This document shows, piece after piece, positions 43,297 through 54,564 of a stretch of DNA of 64,000 bases (the stretch's first letter is position 1; every line of letters starts with the position of its first letter). The position numbers were made by a program, and so were the translations under genes. The notes beneath the pieces are model-generated. The model did not search any database and was not told the origin of the DNA. It saw only the letters and a program-made list of their open reading frames with translations. This stretch comes from Methylibium rhizosphaerae (GTDB taxonomy: Bacteria; Pseudomonadota; Gammaproteobacteria; Burkholderiales; Burkholderiaceae_C): contig NZ_SWAR01000002.1 of the NCBI RefSeq assembly GCF_006386545.1, positions 1 to 64,000 of the forward strand. Direction: 5' to 3'.

Positions 43297-44526
43297 TCAG
43301 AAATTGCCGATGAACCAGTCTTTGACGCGGCCGAACAGGGTCTGCACAGACCCCGCCTGCTGCGCCGCCTTGATCCCGCGTGAACGCGCGATCCTTGCTT
43401 CTTCGAGCAAGCCCATCACGGTGGCCGACCGGGGGTTGGCCACCATGTCAAACAAAGCGCCGGAGTACGTGGGAATGCCCTTGCGTACCGGCTTCAGGAA
43501 GATGTCTTCACCCAGCTCCACCATGCCGGGCATCACCGCCGCGCCGCCGGTCAGCACGATGCCGCTGGAGAGCAGCTCTTCGTAGCCGCTCTCGCGGATG
43601 ACCTGGTGCACCAGCGAGAAGATCTCCTCGACGCGCGGCTCGATCACGCCGGCCAGCGCCTGGCGGCTCAGCATGCGCGGTGCGCGGTCACCCAGCCCCG
43701 GCACCTCGACCTGCTCGCCCGGGTCGGCCAGCAGCTGCTTGGCCACGCCGTAGTCGACCTTGATCTCCTCGGCGTCCTTGGTGGGCGTGCGCAGCGCCAT
43801 CGCGATGTCGCTGGTGATGAGGTCGCCGGCGATCGGGATCACCGCGGTGTGGCGGATGGAGCCATCGGTGAAGATCGCCACGTCGGTGGTACCCGCGCCG
43901 ATGTCGACCACCGCCACGCCGAGGTGACGTTCGTCTTCGGTCAGCACCGCGGCGCTCGAGGCGCTCGGGTTCAGCACCAGCTGTTCGACCTCGAGCCCGC
44001 AACGGCGCACGCACTTCACGATGTTCTCGGCCGCGCTCTGCGCGCCGGTCACGATGTGCACCTTCACCTCCAGGCGCCCGCCGCTCATGCCGATGGGCTC
44101 CTTGACCTCGTGCCCGTCGATCACGAACTCCTGCGGCTCGACCAGCAGCAGCCGCTGGTCGTTGGGGATGTTGATGGCCTTGGCCGTCTCGACCACGCGC
44201 GCCACGTCGGTGGGTGTGACCTCCTTGTCCCGCACGATCACCATGCCGGTGGAGTTCTGCCCGCGGATATGGCTGCCGGTGATGCCGGTGTAGACGCGGC
44301 TGATCTTGCAGTCGGCCATCATCTCGGCCTCTTTCAGGGCCTGCTGGATGGACTGCACGGTGGCGTCGATGTTGACCACCACGCCGCGCTTCAGGCCATG
44401 CGAGGAGGCCACGCCCAGGCCTGCCACGCGCAGCTCGCCGCCGGGCAGCACCTCGGCCACCACCGCCATCACCTTGGCGGTGCCGATGTCCAGGCCGACG
44501 ACCAGATCCTTGTATTCCTTGGCCAT
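43297..44526 (-). CDS. ftsA: cell division protein FtsA
   Basis: A 409-residue actin-fold ATPase that tethers FtsZ to the membrane. Motifs are VVGLDIGTAKVMAV near 8-21, GGRLEVKVHIV, VVDIGAGTTDVAIF near 205-218 and GIVLTGGAAVMPG near 330-342. The terminal amphipathic helix is FGRVKDWFIGNF. The ATG at 44526 starts the conserved fold. It is 18 bp after ftsQ and 86 bp before ftsZ. Confidence 0.97.
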   Translation of the reverse strand: MAKEYKDLVVGLDIGTAKVMAVVAEVLPGGELRVAGLGVASSHGLKRGVVVNIDATVQSIQQALKEAEMMADCKISRVYTGITGSHIRGQNSTGMVIVRDKEVTPTDVARVVETAKAINIPNDQRLLLVEPQEFVIDGHEVKEPIGMSGGRLEVKVHIVTGAQSAAENIVKCVRRCGLEVEQLVLNPSASSAAVLTEDERHLGVAVVDIGAGTTDVAIFTDGSIRHTAVIPIAGDLITSDIAMALRTPTKDAEEIKVDYGVAKQLLADPGEQVEVPGLGDRAPRMLSRQALAGVIEPRVEEIFSLVHQVIRESGYEELLSSGIVLTGGAAVMPGMVELGEDIFLKPVRKGIPTYSGALFDMVANPRSATVMGLLEEARIARSRGIKAAQQAGSVQTLFGRVKDWFIGNF

Positions 44527-44544
44527 GGTGTTGTGTGTTCTCGT

Positions 44545-45330
44545 TTACTTCGTTTTCTTGGCCTGCAGGTCCACCGTCGTGATGCCCTTCAGGCGCACCG
44601 CGTAACCGGTGCTGTGTCGGAGGTCCGCGTACTCGAGCGGCCGCTGGTAGCGCGCGATCACCTGCGTGACCGTGTCGACGAAGGCCTCGGTGCGCGCCAG
44701 CACTTCCTCGGCGCCGCCGCGGCCGAGCTCGATGTCGGCGCCGGTGTCCAGTTCGACGCGCCAGGAGCCGCGTTCCGAAAGCTTCAGTTCCCTGAGCTGC
44801 GCCCCGTCGAGCCGCGCGATCACCGGCGCGAGCCGGCGGTACAGGTCGAGCATCAGCGCCGCGCTGCCCTCGGGACCCTGCAGCGTGGGCAGCGCGTCGT
44901 CTTCCACGTCACCCAGGTTCACGTCGAACACCTCGCCGAAGGTGTTGACCAGCTGGTCGTCGCGGTCGTCGCGGTGCCAGTAGGCCGCCGGCCGATGCTC
45001 CTCGAGCCGCACGGCCAGGCGGTCGGGCCACACGCGCCGCACGATGGCGCGCCGCACCCAGGGCACCGCCTCGAAGGCCTGCTGGCTGCGTGCCAGGTCC
45101 AGGGTGAAGAAGTTGCCGACCAGCTTGGGCGCCGCATTGGCGCGGATCGTCGTCACGCTGTTGCGCGACACGTCGCCGTCGACCTGGATGCCCCGGATCG
45201 AGAACAGCGGCAGCCGCGCCAGCCACATCACCACCAGCCCCGCAAACGCGAGCGCCGCCAGCACGAACAGGAAGCTCGCGCTGGCGTTCATCACGCGGAT
45301 GTCGAAGGGTTGGGGCGCAGCGGCGTCCAT
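44545..45330 (-). CDS. ftsQ: cell division protein FtsQ
   Basis: A 261-residue bitopic protein of the FtsQLB complex. One membrane span (about 20-45, FLFVLAALAFAGLVVMWLA) is followed by a POTRA domain starting FSIRGIQVDGDVSRNS and the C-terminal beta domain. The ATG at 45330 has an AAAAGAG purine tract upstream; a TTG at 45351 directly after the ddlB stop would add seven Lys-rich residues and cannot be ruled out. Confidence 0.95.
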   Translation of the reverse strand: MDAAAPQPFDIRVMNASASFLFVLAALAFAGLVVMWLARLPLFSIRGIQVDGDVSRNSVTTIRANAAPKLVGNFFTLDLARSQQAFEAVPWVRRAIVRRVWPDRLAVRLEEHRPAAYWHRDDRDDQLVNTFGEVFDVNLGDVEDDALPTLQGPEGSAALMLDLYRRLAPVIARLDGAQLRELKLSERGSWRVELDTGADIELGRGGAEEVLARTEAFVDTVTQVIARYQRPLEYADLRHSTGYAVRLKGITTVDLQAKKTK

Positions 45331-45351
45331 CTCTTTTCTCTTCTTTGCCAA

Positions 45352-46308
45352 TCAACCGTCCAGGGCCGCGCTGGCCAGCAGGTGCAGGCACAGCTGCTCG
45401 TAGCTCATGCCGTTGCTGGCCGCCGACTTGGGCACCAGCGAATGCGAGGTCATGCCCGGCGAGGTGTTCATCTCGAGCAGGAAGGGCTTGCGGTCGCTCC
45501 TGCGGATCATCAGGTCGGCCCGTCCCCAGCCGCGGCAGCCGAGCGCGCGATACGCCGCCACCACGATGCGCTGGATCTCGGCCTCCTCGGCCGCCGGCAG
45601 CCCGCTCGGGCAGAGGTACTGGGTGACGTCGGTGAAGTACTTGTTCTGGTAGTCGTACTTGCCCTCCGGCGCCACGATCCGGATCACCGGCAGCGCGCGC
45701 GCGCCGGCGCCCTCGCCCAGCACCGGGCAGGTCACCTCTTCGCCTTCGATGAACTCCTCGCACAGCACGTCGGGGTCGTACTTCACCGACAGCGCCACCG
45801 CCTCCTGCATCTCGGAGTAGCCCGCGACCTTGGTGATGCCGATCGACGAGCCTTCGCGCGGCGGCTTCACGATGAGCGGCAGGCCCAGGTCGTCGGGCAC
45901 GGTGCGCACCCGCTCGCGCGTCTGCTGGTCTGGCGACAGCCACACATAGCGCGGCGTGGGCAGGCCTTCGGCGATCCAGACGCGCTTGGTCATCACCTTG
46001 TCCATCGCGATGGCCGAGGCCATGACGCCGGAGCCGGTGTACGGTATGCCCAGCAGTTCGAGCGCGCCCTGCACCGTGCCGTCTTCGCCGTGCCGGCCGT
46101 GCAGCGCGATGAAGCAGCGCGCGAAGCCCTCGCGCTTCAGGTCGTCGAGCGGCCGCTCGGCGGGATCGAAGGCATGCGCGTCCACGCCCTGCGACTGCAG
46201 CGCGGCCAGCACGCCGCCGCCGGACATCAGCGAGATGTCGCGCTCGGCCGAAGTGCCGCCCATCAGCACGGCGACCTTGCCCAGCAACTTCACGTCTACC
46301 TTGCTCAT
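45352..46308 (-). CDS. ddlB: D-alanine-D-alanine ligase (DdlB type)
   Basis: A 318-residue ATP-grasp ligase that makes the D-Ala-D-Ala dipeptide of peptidoglycan. [17 protein letters not shown] is at about 14-30, [13 protein letters not shown] near 69-81 and the metal-binding [16 protein letters not shown] near 276-291. The start ATG at 46308 overlaps the murC stop by 4 bp. Position before ftsQ is typical. Confidence 0.96.
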   Translation of the reverse strand: MSKVDVKLLGKVAVLMGGTSAERDISLMSGGGVLAALQSQGVDAHAFDPAERPLDDLKREGFARCFIALHGRHGEDGTVQGALELLGIPYTGSGVMASAIAMDKVMTKRVWIAEGLPTPRYVWLSPDQQTRERVRTVPDDLGLPLIVKPPREGSSIGITKVAGYSEMQEAVALSVKYDPDVLCEEFIEGEEVTCPVLGEGAGARALPVIRIVAPEGKYDYQNKYFTDVTQYLCPSGLPAAEEAEIQRIVVAAYRALGCRGWGRADLMIRRSDRKPFLLEMNTSPGMTSHSLVPKSAASNGMSYEQLCLHLLASAALDG

Positions 46309-47726
46309 GCCGTGCCTCCTTTCAGGCGCTCGACCACCAGGGCCGGCACGCCGCCGATGGAGCCCGCACCCATCGTGATGACCACGTCACCGGCGCGCGC
46401 CTGTTCGACCACCGTCTGCGGCATGGCGGCGATGTCGTCCACGAACACCGGGTCCACCTTGCCCGCCACGCGCAGCGCGCGCGCCAGCGCACGGCCGTCG
46501 GCCGCGACGATGGGTGCCTCGCCGGCGGCGTACACCTCGCCCAGCAGCACCGCGTCGGCCGTGCCCATGACTTTCACGAAGTCCTCGAAGCAGTCGCGCG
46601 TGCGGGTGTAGCGGTGCGGCTGGAAGGCCAGCACCAGCCGGCGGCCCGGGAAGGCACCGCGCGCCGCGGCGATCACCGCCGCCATCTCGACCGGGTGGTG
46701 GCCGTAGTCGTCGATCAGCGTGAACTCGCCGCCGCCCTGCGCTTCGGACACCGGCAGTTCGCCATAACGCTGGAAGCGCCGCCCGACGCCGCGGAACTCG
46801 GCCAGCGCCTTCACGATGGGCGCATCGGCCAGCTCCAGTTCGGTGGCCACCGCGATGGCGGCCAGCGCGTTGCGCACGTTGTGCTCGCCCGGCAGGTTGA
46901 GCGTGACGTCCAGGTCGGGCATGCGCACACCGTTGCGGCGCTGCGCGGAGAAACGCATCTGACCGCCTTCGAGCGCCTGCACGTTCACCGCGCGCACCTG
47001 CGCGTCTTCGCCGAAGCCGTAGGTCACGATCGGGCGCGACACCAACGGCATGATCGACCGCACACCGGGGTCGTCGGCACACAGGATGGCCGCGCCATAG
47101 AACGGCATGCGGTGAATGAAATCGACGAAGGCCGCCTTCAGCCGCGCGAAGTCGTGGCCGTAGGTGTCCATGTGGTCGGCGTCGATGTTCGTGACCACCG
47201 CCATCACCGGCAGCAGGTTGAGGAACGACGCATCGGACTCGTCGGCCTCGACCACGATGTAGTCGCCCGAACCCAGCCGCGAGTTGGCGCCGGCCGCATT
47301 GAGTCGCCCGCCGATCACGAAGGTCGGGTCCACGCCGGCCTCGCCCAGCACCGAGGCCACCAGCGAGGTGGTGGTGGTCTTGCCGTGCGTGCCGGCGATG
47401 GCGATGCCCTGCTTCAGGCGCATCAGCTCGGCCAGCATCACCGCACGCGGCACCACCGGCACGCGCGCAGAGCGCGCCGCGATCACCTCGGGGTTGTCGC
47501 CCTTCACCGCGGTGGAGGTGACGATGGCGTCGGCGCCCTTGATGTGTTCGGCGTCGTGGCCGACCGCCACCTTCATGCCCAGCGCGGCCAGCCGGCGCAG
47601 CGTGGCACTGTCGGCCTGGTCGGAGCCGGAGATGGTGTAGCCCAGGTTGAGCAGCACCTCGGCAATGCCCGACATGCCGGACCCGCCGACACCGACGAAA
47701 TGGATGTGCTTGACTGCGTGTTTCAT
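46305..47726 (-). CDS. murC: UDP-N-acetylmuramate-L-alanine ligase MurC
   Basis: A 473-residue Mur ligase that adds L-Ala to UDP-MurNAc. The N-terminal Rossmann motif is [16 protein letters not shown] near 10-25, the ATP site [11 protein letters not shown] near 115-125 and HHPVEM near 350 in the C-terminal domain. The ATG at 47726 overlaps the murG stop (ATGA). Longer in-frame starts cross the whole murG gene and are discarded. Confidence 0.97.
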   Translation of the reverse strand: MKHAVKHIHFVGVGGSGMSGIAEVLLNLGYTISGSDQADSATLRRLAALGMKVAVGHDAEHIKGADAIVTSTAVKGDNPEVIAARSARVPVVPRAVMLAELMRLKQGIAIAGTHGKTTTTSLVASVLGEAGVDPTFVIGGRLNAAGANSRLGSGDYIVVEADESDASFLNLLPVMAVVTNIDADHMDTYGHDFARLKAAFVDFIHRMPFYGAAILCADDPGVRSIMPLVSRPIVTYGFGEDAQVRAVNVQALEGGQMRFSAQRRNGVRMPDLDVTLNLPGEHNVRNALAAIAVATELELADAPIVKALAEFRGVGRRFQRYGELPVSEAQGGGEFTLIDDYGHHPVEMAAVIAAARGAFPGRRLVLAFQPHRYTRTRDCFEDFVKVMGTADAVLLGEVYAAGEAPIVAADGRALARALRVAGKVDPVFVDDIAAMPQTVVEQARAGDVVITMGAGSIGGVPALVVERLKGGTA

Positions 47727-48814
47727 CTGGAAGGCTCCTTCACGAGCCTGTCGAGTTCGTCGGCCACCCGCGAGGCGGCTCGGGGCCGGGCCAGCGCGCG
47801 GGCCTTTTCGCCCATGGCCTGCAGATGGGTTCGGTCCAGGCCGCGCAGGGTGTCGGCCAGCTTCTGCGGCGACAGCTCGGCCTGCGGCAGGTGCATGGCC
47901 GCGCCGTGCTGCGCCATGAACTGCGCGTTGTCGCGCTGGTGCGAGGTGGTGCTCACGATCAGCGGCACCAGCACCGAAGGCACGCCCGCCGCGCACAGCT
48001 CGCTCACGGTGACGGCACCGGCGCGGCAGACGATCACGTCGCACTCGGCCAGCCGGCGGGCCATGTCGTCGATGAAGGCGACGACTTCCACGCCTTCGCT
48101 GATGCCGGCCTTGGCATAAGCGTCTTTCACCGCATCGCGGTTGAGCTGGCCGGTCTGGTGGGTGACCAGCGGGCGTTCGCCGGGCGCCATGAGCGCCAAC
48201 GCGGCCGGGACGGTGTCGTTGAGCACGCGCGCACCGAGGCTGCCGCCGACCACCAGCATGCGCAGCGGGCCGCTGCGGCCGGCAAAGCGTTCGGCCGGCG
48301 ACGGCAGTTCCTCGATCTCTTCGCGCACCGGGTTGCCGGTGACGACCGCGCGCTTGATCTTGGCGGCCGCGGCGCCATCGAAGCCGAAGCCGACGCGGTC
48401 GGCCACCGGCAGCAGTGCGCGGTTGCTCATCAAGAGCGACGCATCGGCATTCACCAGCATCAGCGGCTTGCCCAGCAGGGTGGCCATCACGCCGCCGGGG
48501 AAGCACACATAGCCGCCCATGCCCAGCACGACGGTGGTGGCGCGGGCGCGCAGGATCTTCAGGCACGACCAGAAGGCGCCCAGCATGCGGATGCCACCGG
48601 TGAGCGTGTGCAGCAGCCCCTTGCCGCGCAGGCCGGAGAACGAGATGGTGTCGAGCGGAATACCTTGCGACGGCACCATGCGGTTTTCCATGCCTTGCGT
48701 GGTGCCGAGCCAGCTCACCGTCCAGCCGCGGCGCTGCATTTCCTGCGCGACGGCGAGGCCGGGGATGATGTGGCCTCCGGTGCCGGCGGCCATGATGACG
48801 AGGTGGCGAGTCAT
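47723..48814 (-). CDS. murG: UDP-GlcNAc transferase MurG
   Basis: A 363-residue GT28 glycosyltransferase making lipid II. The glycine loop [15 protein letters not shown] is near 9-23, with VVGGSLGAR near 196 and the UDP-binding [22 protein letters not shown] near 276-297. It is peripheral on the inner membrane. The ATG at 48814 has GAGGAGCGA upstream. Unlike the rest of the cluster it is separated from ftsW by about 100 bp, which hold a short coupled frame. Confidence 0.97.
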   Translation of the reverse strand: MTRHLVIMAAGTGGHIIPGLAVAQEMQRRGWTVSWLGTTQGMENRMVPSQGIPLDTISFSGLRGKGLLHTLTGGIRMLGAFWSCLKILRARATTVVLGMGGYVCFPGGVMATLLGKPLMLVNADASLLMSNRALLPVADRVGFGFDGAAAAKIKRAVVTGNPVREEIEELPSPAERFAGRSGPLRMLVVGGSLGARVLNDTVPAALALMAPGERPLVTHQTGQLNRDAVKDAYAKAGISEGVEVVAFIDDMARRLAECDVIVCRAGAVTVSELCAAGVPSVLVPLIVSTTSHQRDNAQFMAQHGAAMHLPQAELSPQKLADTLRGLDRTHLQAMGEKARALARPRAASRVADELDRLVKEPSR

Positions 48815-48918
48815 TGGCTCGCTCCTCGTTGGGTTTGACCTACTTTGCAAGACCGCGCCGGGTCGCGCCCCGGCAGGCCGGAACAACAAGGCACCAACGC
48901 AGAGAAGCAACGAGCCAT
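48811..48918 (-). CDS. possible 35-residue bridge ORF between ftsW and murG
   Basis: An open frame of 36 codons fills the ftsW-murG gap exactly. Its ATG shares a base with the ftsW stop (TGATG) and its TGA overlaps the murG start (ATGA). The product would be small and basic with four Cys (positions 4, 11, 12 and 24). It could be a coupling device that carries ribosomes to murG or chance in GC-rich DNA. I know of no homologue. Confidence 0.35.
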   Translation of the reverse strand: MARCFSALVPCCSGLPGRDPARSCKVGQTQRGASQ

Positions 48919-50219
48919 CACGCCCTCCCTCCCCGCATCAACTGCCGGTTCTCGATGTCCACCCGTACAACGATGGCCAGCGCCACGCAGTTCCAGAGAA
49001 TCGCCGACCCCCCGTAGCTCATCAGCGGCAAGGTCAAGCCCTTCGTCGGCAGCACCCCCAGGTTCACCCCCATGTTGATGAACGCCTGCCCGCCCATCCA
49101 GATGCCGATGCCCTGGGCCACCAGCCCGGAGAACACCCGGTCCAGCGCGATGGCCTGGCGGCCGATGTGGAAGATCCGCCGCGTGAGCCAGAAGAACGCG
49201 ACGATCACGCACATCACGCCGACGAACCCGAGCTCCTCGCCGATCACCGCGAGCAGGAAATCGGTATGCGCCTCCGGCAGGTAGTGCAGCTTCTCGACGC
49301 TCGAGCCCAGCCCCTGCCCGAACAGCTCGCCGCGGCCGAACGCGATCAGCGAGTGCGACAGCTGGTAGGCCTTCCCGAGGGTGTATTTCTCGTCCCAGGG
49401 GTTGAGGTAGGCAAAGATGCGCTCGCGCCGCCATTCGCTGAAGGTGATCATCAGCACGAAGGCGCCCACCAGCACCGCGGTGATGAGGAAGAACATGCGC
49501 CCGTTGACGCCGCCCAGGAACAGGATGCCCATTGCAATGGCGGCGATCACCATGAAGGCGCCCATGTCGGGCTCGGCCAGCAGCAGCAGGCCCACCACCG
49601 CCAGCGCGATCGCCATCGGCGCCACCGCGCGGAAGAAGTTCTCCTTGATGTCCATCTTGCGGACCATGTAGTCGGCCGCATACAGCGCGATGGCGAGCTT
49701 GGCCAGCTCCGACGGCTGGAAGCTCATGAAACCCAGCGGGATCCAGCGGCGCGCACCGTTCACGCCCTTGCCGATGAAAGGCACGAGCACGAGCACCAGC
49801 AGCAGCAGTGCCACGACGAACAGCCACGGCGCCGACTTCTCCCACACACGCATCGGCAGCTGCACCGCCACCAGCGCCGCCAGGAGGCCGGTCGCGATGA
49901 ACAGCATCTGCCGCGTGAGGAAGTGCGTCGGCGCGTAGCGGGCGAACTTCGGGTTGTCCGGCAGCGCCACCGAGGCCGAATAGACCATCACCATGCCGAG
50001 CGCCATCAGTGCGACCGCCATCCACACCAGCGTCTGGTCGAAACCGGCCAGGCGTGCCGGCTGCCCCGAGGACACGCTCACCCAATCGCGCACCGGCACA
50101 TGGCCCGCGCCGGCATCGCGGTCGCGGCCCGGCCACCACGACGACGGCCGCAGCCGGCCGAACGCGGCGGCGGCGCGCTCGCGCAGCGCCACGAGGCTGA
50201 AGGCCGAGATGCGCGCCAT
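48918..50219 (-). CDS. ftsW: lipid II polymerase FtsW
   Basis: A 433-residue SEDS-family glycosyltransferase with about 10 spans, acting with FtsI in septal peptidoglycan synthesis. Signatures are [12 protein letters not shown] near 80, [23 protein letters not shown] near 156-178 and the C-terminal [29 protein letters not shown]. The N-terminal 55-60 residues form a variable cytosolic tail. The ATG at 50219 lies just 2 bp after the murD stop. Confidence 0.96.
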   Translation of the reverse strand: MARISAFSLVALRERAAAAFGRLRPSSWWPGRDRDAGAGHVPVRDWVSVSSGQPARLAGFDQTLVWMAVALMALGMVMVYSASVALPDNPKFARYAPTHFLTRQMLFIATGLLAALVAVQLPMRVWEKSAPWLFVVALLLLVLVLVPFIGKGVNGARRWIPLGFMSFQPSELAKLAIALYAADYMVRKMDIKENFFRAVAPMAIALAVVGLLLLAEPDMGAFMVIAAIAMGILFLGGVNGRMFFLITAVLVGAFVLMITFSEWRRERIFAYLNPWDEKYTLGKAYQLSHSLIAFGRGELFGQGLGSSVEKLHYLPEAHTDFLLAVIGEELGFVGVMCVIVAFFWLTRRIFHIGRQAIALDRVFSGLVAQGIGIWMGGQAFINMGVNLGVLPTKGLTLPLMSYGGSAILWNCVALAIVVRVDIENRQLMRGGRA

Positions 50220-50221
50220 CG

Positions 50222-51979
50222 TCACTGCAGCGACTCCCCGTGTTCGGCGGCCAGTGCCTGCACGGTGTTCGCGAACACCTCGGCGCGGTGCGCGTAGTTG
50301 CGGAACATGTCGAGGCTGGCGCAGGCCGGGCTCAGCAGCACCGCGTCTCCGCTCGCGGCCTGCTGGAAGCACCAGGCGGTGGCGGCCTCGAGGGTGTCAT
50401 GGCGCTCCAGGGGCACGTTGCTGGCGGCCAGCGCGTGCGCAATGAGGCCCGCGTCGCGTCCGATCAGCGCCACCGCACGCGCATGGCGCGCCACCGGCTC
50501 GGCCAGCGGCGAGAAGTCCTGGCCCTTGCCGTCGCCGCCCAGGATCACCACCAGCTTCGCCGGCAGCTTGTCGGCCCCCAGGCCGTTCAACGCCGCCACG
50601 GTGGCGCCGACGTTGGTGCCCTTGCTGTCGTCGTAGGCCTCCACGCCGTTCACCGTGCCGAGGTACTCGACCCGGTGCGGCTCGCCGCGGTATTCACGCA
50701 GGCCGTGCAGCATCGGCGCCAGCGGGCAGCCGATGGCAGTGGCCAGCGCCAGCGCAGCCAGCGCATTGGCGGCGTTGTGGCGCCCGCGGATGCGCAGCGC
50801 GTCGGCCGGCATCAGGCGCTGGATGTGCAGCTCTTCCTCGTCGTCGTCCTTGCGGCGCTTGATGGTTTCGTCGGCCTCCATCGCGCGCGCCAGCCAGGCC
50901 ATGCCGTTGGTCGTGACGATGCCGAAGTCCCCGGGGCGCTGCGGCGCGTCGAGGCCGAAACGCACGGCCTTGCGCACGATGGGCCTGGCGCCGCGGCCCT
51001 TCACCGGAATGGGCGCCGGGACCATCTTCTCGACCAGCGGGTCGTCGCGGTTGACCACCATCACCGCGTCCTTGCCGTAGATGCGCGCCTTGGCGGCGGC
51101 ATAGGCCGGCATGTCGCCGTGCCAGTCGAGGTGGTCCTGCGTGACGTTGAGCACCACCGCAGCGCTGGGCTCGAAACCTTGCGCGCCGTCGAGCTGGAAG
51201 CTGGACAGCTCGAGCACCCACACGTCGGGCAGGTGCTCGAACACCGGTGCGGCAGGCGGCGGCGGCGCGAGCTGCAGCGGGGCGTCGTCGTTCGACGCGG
51301 CGGCAGCGGCTTCGCTGGCGAGCGCAGCAACCTCATCCCTGCCTTCTCCCTCAAAGGGAGAAGGCGCGTCATGCCCCTCTCCCTCTCCTTCTCCCCCTGC
51401 GGGAGAGGGCTGGGGTGAGGGCGGCGGCGACTCCGCTGCCGCCTCTTCTTCCGGCACGGACACCGGTTCGAGGTCCAGCGCATCGGCCAGCGTCTGCAGC
51501 ATCGTCGGCCCGACATTGCCGGCCACCGCCACCCGCCTGCCCGCCCGCTCGACCAGCTGGCCGGTCATCATCGTCGTGGTGGTCTTGCCGTTCGTGCCGG
51601 TGATCGCCAGCACCTTCGGCGCGTAGCGGCGCTCCTCCTTCAGGTCGGCCAGCGCCCGCGCGAACAGCGTGAGCTCGCCCTGGACCAGCAGGCCGCGTTC
51701 GGCAGCCGCATCGAGCAGGGCCGCGACCTCGGCATCGCGCGGCGAAAGGCCCGGGCTCTTGAGCACGAGCTGCATGCCCTCGAGCAGCGCCGGGGCGAAC
51801 GGCCCGCTCGCGAATTCGGCGTCGCTCACATGCTGCCTGAGCGCCTCGAGCTGCGGCGGCGCCTCGCGCGTGTCGGCCACGCGCACGCGCGCGCCGCAGC
51901 GCGCCGACCAGCGCGCCATCGCAAGGCCCGAGTCTCCCAGCCCGAGCACCAGCACGTTGAGACCGTTCAGATGTTTCAT
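50222..51979 (-). CDS. murD: UDP-N-acetylmuramoylalanine-D-glutamate ligase MurD with inserted segment
   Basis: A 585-residue Mur ligase adding D-Glu; the usual length is about 440-500. The Rossmann motif is [15 protein letters not shown] near 10-24, the ATP site [14 protein letters not shown] near 126-139 and the C-terminal [15 protein letters not shown] near 460. About 75 extra residues (about 172-245) precede [12 protein letters not shown]: low-complexity Pro, Glu, Gly and Ala sequence with [16 protein letters not shown] and [11 protein letters not shown]. They include a translated hairpin repeat at 51331-51420. Catalytic motifs are intact, so activity is expected. Confidence 0.95.
   Translation of the reverse strand: MKHLNGLNVLVLGLGDSGLAMARWSARCGARVRVADTREAPPQLEALRQHVSDAEFASGPFAPALLEGMQLVLKSPGLSPRDAEVAALLDAAAERGLLVQGELTLFARALADLKEERRYAPKVLAITGTNGKTTTTMMTGQLVERAGRRVAVAGNVGPTMLQTLADALDLEPVSVPEEEAAAESPPPSPQPSPAGGEGEGEGHDAPSPFEGEGRDEVAALASEAAAAASNDDAPLQLAPPPPAAPVFEHLPDVWVLELSSFQLDGAQGFEPSAAVVLNVTQDHLDWHGDMPAYAAAKARIYGKDAVMVVNRDDPLVEKMVPAPIPVKGRGARPIVRKAVRFGLDAPQRPGDFGIVTTNGMAWLARAMEADETIKRRKDDDEEELHIQRLMPADALRIRGRHNAANALAALALATAIGCPLAPMLHGLREYRGEPHRVEYLGTVNGVEAYDDSKGTNVGATVAALNGLGADKLPAKLVVILGGDGKGQDFSPLAEPVARHARAVALIGRDAGLIAHALAASNVPLERHDTLEAATAWCFQQAASGDAVLLSPACASLDMFRNYAHRAEVFANTVQALAAEHGESLQ
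51331..51420. repeat. 90-bp palindromic repeat inserted in frame in murD
   Basis: The outer arms CCTCATCCC (51331-51339) and GGGGTGAGG (51412-51420) pair with one mismatch. An inner perfect 10-bp hairpin (51342-51351 with 51355-51364, loop CAA) and CTCCC/GGGAG (51391-51405) complete the element. It resembles the interspersed CTCACCCC-CTCTCCC type repeats usually found between genes. At 90 bp it keeps the murD frame and encodes about 30 residues. Confidence 0.8.
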
Positions 51980-51989
51980 CTTCTTCGGC

Positions 51990-53171
51990 TCACCGCAGCT
52001 TCAACGTGGACAGGCCCACCAGGCACAGCAGCATGGTGATGATCCAGAAACGCACCACGACCTGCGTTTCCTTCCAGCCGGACTTCTCGAAGTGATGGTG
52101 GAGCGGCGCCATCAGCAGGATGCGCCGGCCTTCGCCGTACTTCTTTTTCGTGTACTTGAACCAGGCCACTTGCGCCATCACCGACAGCGCCTCGACCACG
52201 AAGATTCCGCCCATGACGGCCAGCACGACTTCCTGCCGCACGATGACCGCGACGGTGCCCAGCGCGCCACCCAGCGCGAGCGCTCCCACGTCGCCCATGA
52301 ACACCTGGGCCGGGTACGCGTTGAACCACAGGAAGGCCAGGCCCGCGCCGGCCATCGCGGCACAGAAGATCAGCAGCTCGCCTGCGCCGGGGATGTGCGG
52401 CAGCAGCAGGTACTTCGAATAGACCGCGTTGCCGGTCACGTAGCAGAAGAGACCGAGCGCCGAGCCCACCATCACCACCGGCATGATGGCCAGGCCGTCC
52501 AGGCCGTCGGTCAGGTTCACCGCGTTGCTGGAGCCCACGATCACGAGGTAGGTGAGGATCAAGAAGCCGAATACGCCCAGTGGATAGCTCACCGTCTTGA
52601 AGAAGGGCACGATCAGGTCGGCCTTGGGCGGCAGGTCGTTCGAGAAGCCGCTCTGCACCCAGCGCAGGAAGAGCTCGAGCACCCGCAGGTTCGAGGTTTC
52701 CGAGACGCTGAACGCGAGATACAGCGCCGCCACCAGCCCGATGACCGACTGCCAGAAGTACTTCTCGCGCGAGCGCATGCCCTCGGGATTCTTGTGCACG
52801 ACCTTGCGCCAGTCGTCGACCCAGCCGATGGCCCCGAAGCCCAGCGTCACCAGCATCACGATCCACACGAAGCGGTTGGTCCAGTCGAACCACAGCAGCG
52901 TGGACGTGCCGATGCCGATGAGGATCAGCACGCCGCCCATGGTCGGCGTGCCGCGCTTGGACAGGTGCTCCTGCACGCCGTATTCGCGGATCGGCTGGCC
53001 GATCTTCAGCTCGGCAAGCTTGCGGATCACGAAAGGCCCGAAGGCCAGGCCGATCAGCAGGGCCGTCATGGCGGCCATCACCGCACGGAACGTCAGGTAC
53101 TGGAAGACGCGCAGGAAGCCGAGCTCGTCGGGGTAGAGCACCTGCAGCCAGGCGGACAGGCTAACCAGCAT
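51990..53171 (-). CDS. mraY: phospho-N-acetylmuramoyl-pentapeptide transferase MraY
   Basis: A 393-residue, ten-span membrane enzyme making lipid I from UDP-MurNAc-pentapeptide. [15 protein letters not shown] is near 70-84, [13 protein letters not shown] near 225-237 and the C-terminal [20 protein letters not shown] near 357-376. Its first 11 bp overlap the murF 3' end, and it is 10 bp before murD. Confidence 0.97.
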   Translation of the reverse strand: MLVSLSAWLQVLYPDELGFLRVFQYLTFRAVMAAMTALLIGLAFGPFVIRKLAELKIGQPIREYGVQEHLSKRGTPTMGGVLILIGIGTSTLLWFDWTNRFVWIVMLVTLGFGAIGWVDDWRKVVHKNPEGMRSREKYFWQSVIGLVAALYLAFSVSETSNLRVLELFLRWVQSGFSNDLPPKADLIVPFFKTVSYPLGVFGFLILTYLVIVGSSNAVNLTDGLDGLAIMPVVMVGSALGLFCYVTGNAVYSKYLLLPHIPGAGELLIFCAAMAGAGLAFLWFNAYPAQVFMGDVGALALGGALGTVAVIVRQEVVLAVMGGIFVVEALSVMAQVAWFKYTKKKYGEGRRILLMAPLHHHFEKSGWKETQVVVRFWIITMLLCLVGLSTLKLR

Positions 53172-54564
53172 GGGCAGCTCCCTTCAATGCAGCCACCACT
53201 TGCTCCATCTTCATGAATCTCGATCCCTTCACCACCACGGCGCCGGCCGCAGGGGCTTGTGCCTGTTGCACGGCGGCGATCGCATCGGCCACCGCATTGA
53301 AATGGCGAGCGGTGGCGCCGCCGGCGTCGCGGTAGGCCTCCACCGCGTGAGCACTGGCAGCGCCAACCGCCCATAGAAACTCCACGCCCTGCGCGGCTGC
53401 GTGCGCGCCCACCTCGCGGTGGAAGGCCGGCCCCTGGTCGCCCACCTCGCCCATGTCGCCCATCACCAGCCAGCGCGGGCCTGGCAGCGTGACCAGCACG
53501 TCGATGGCTGCGCGCATCGAGTCGGGGTTGGCGTTGTAGGTGTCGTCGATCAGCGTGACGTCGCGTTCGTCCTGCCTGATGCGCTGCACCTGCGAACGGC
53601 CTTTCACCGGCTCGAAGGCCTCCAGGCCCCGCACGACGGCGTCGAGCGGACAGCCGGCGGCCAGCGCACAGGCCGTGGCCGCCAGCGCGTTCTTCACGTT
53701 GTGCCATCCGGCCACGCGGACCCGGGCCGCGGCCTCCCCCGCCGGGGTGTGCAGGCTCAGCACCCAGTGGTCCACCGCCCACGTCGCGGCGCCGGTCACG
53801 TCGGCCGGGCCCTGCAGTGCAAAGCCCAGCAAGCGACGCGAACCGGCGAGTTGCCGCCAGATCGGGGTGTGGGCTGCATCGTCGAACGGAAACACGGCCG
53901 CGCCGTCGGCAGGCAACGCCTCGATGACGGCGCCGTTTTCGCGGGCCACCGCCTCGACCGACTGCATGAACTCCTGGTGCTCGCGCTGGGCGTTGTTGAC
54001 CAGCGCGACCGTGGGGGCCGTCCAGCGCGCCAGCAGCGCGATTTCGCCCGGGTGGTTCATGCCGAGCTCGACCACGCCGGCACGGTGCTGGCCGACGCCG
54101 GAGCGGTTGAGCCGCAGCAGCGTGAGCGGCACGCCGATGTCGTTGTTGAAGTTGCCTTCCGTCGCGAATGCCGCAGCCCCATGCCAGGCGCGCAGGATGC
54201 TCGCGATCATCTGCGTCACCGTGGTCTTGCCGTTGCTGCCGGTCACCGCGATGAGCGGCAGGTCGAACTGCGCCCGCCACGCCGCCGCCAGGTCGCCCAG
54301 CGCCTGCCGGCTGTCGGCCACCAGCAGGCCGGACAGCCCGGCTTCGGCCACGCCCCGCTGCGCGATCACCGCCACCGCGCCGGCCGAGCCGGCCTGCGGC
54401 AGGAAGTCGTGCGCGTCGAAGCGTTCGCCCTTCAGGGCCACGAACAGGTCGCCCGCCTGCAGCGTGCGGGTGTCGGTATGGACGCGTGCGATGGCAACGC
54501 TGCCGTCGCCCACCAGCCGGGAGCCCGGCAGCAGCGCATGCGCCTGGGACAGGGTCATCATCAT
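53161..54564 (-). CDS. murF: UDP-MurNAc-tripeptide D-Ala-D-Ala ligase MurF
   Basis: A 467-residue Mur ligase adding D-Ala-D-Ala to the UDP-MurNAc tripeptide. [25 protein letters not shown] is family-typical near 30-54; the ATP site [14 protein letters not shown] is near 105-118, LGMNHPGEI near 165 and [10 protein letters not shown] near 335. The start is the first of three ATGs at 54564, overlapping the murE stop by ATGA. Confidence 0.96.
   Translation of the reverse strand: MMMTLSQAHALLPGSRLVGDGSVAIARVHTDTRTLQAGDLFVALKGERFDAHDFLPQAGSAGAVAVIAQRGVAEAGLSGLLVADSRQALGDLAAAWRAQFDLPLIAVTGSNGKTTVTQMIASILRAWHGAAAFATEGNFNNDIGVPLTLLRLNRSGVGQHRAGVVELGMNHPGEIALLARWTAPTVALVNNAQREHQEFMQSVEAVARENGAVIEALPADGAAVFPFDDAAHTPIWRQLAGSRRLLGFALQGPADVTGAATWAVDHWVLSLHTPAGEAAARVRVAGWHNVKNALAATACALAAGCPLDAVVRGLEAFEPVKGRSQVQRIRQDERDVTLIDDTYNANPDSMRAAIDVLVTLPGPRWLVMGDMGEVGDQGPAFHREVGAHAAAQGVEFLWAVGAASAHAVEAYRDAGGATARHFNAVADAIAAVQQAQAPAAGAVVVKGSRFMKMEQVVAALKGAAHAG

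Noticed and set aside
46305-48566. Longer N-terminal start for murC and similar extensions of murF, murE, ftsI and argB
   Set aside because: The extensions run antisense or out of frame through neighbouring genes and do not match family length or sequence.
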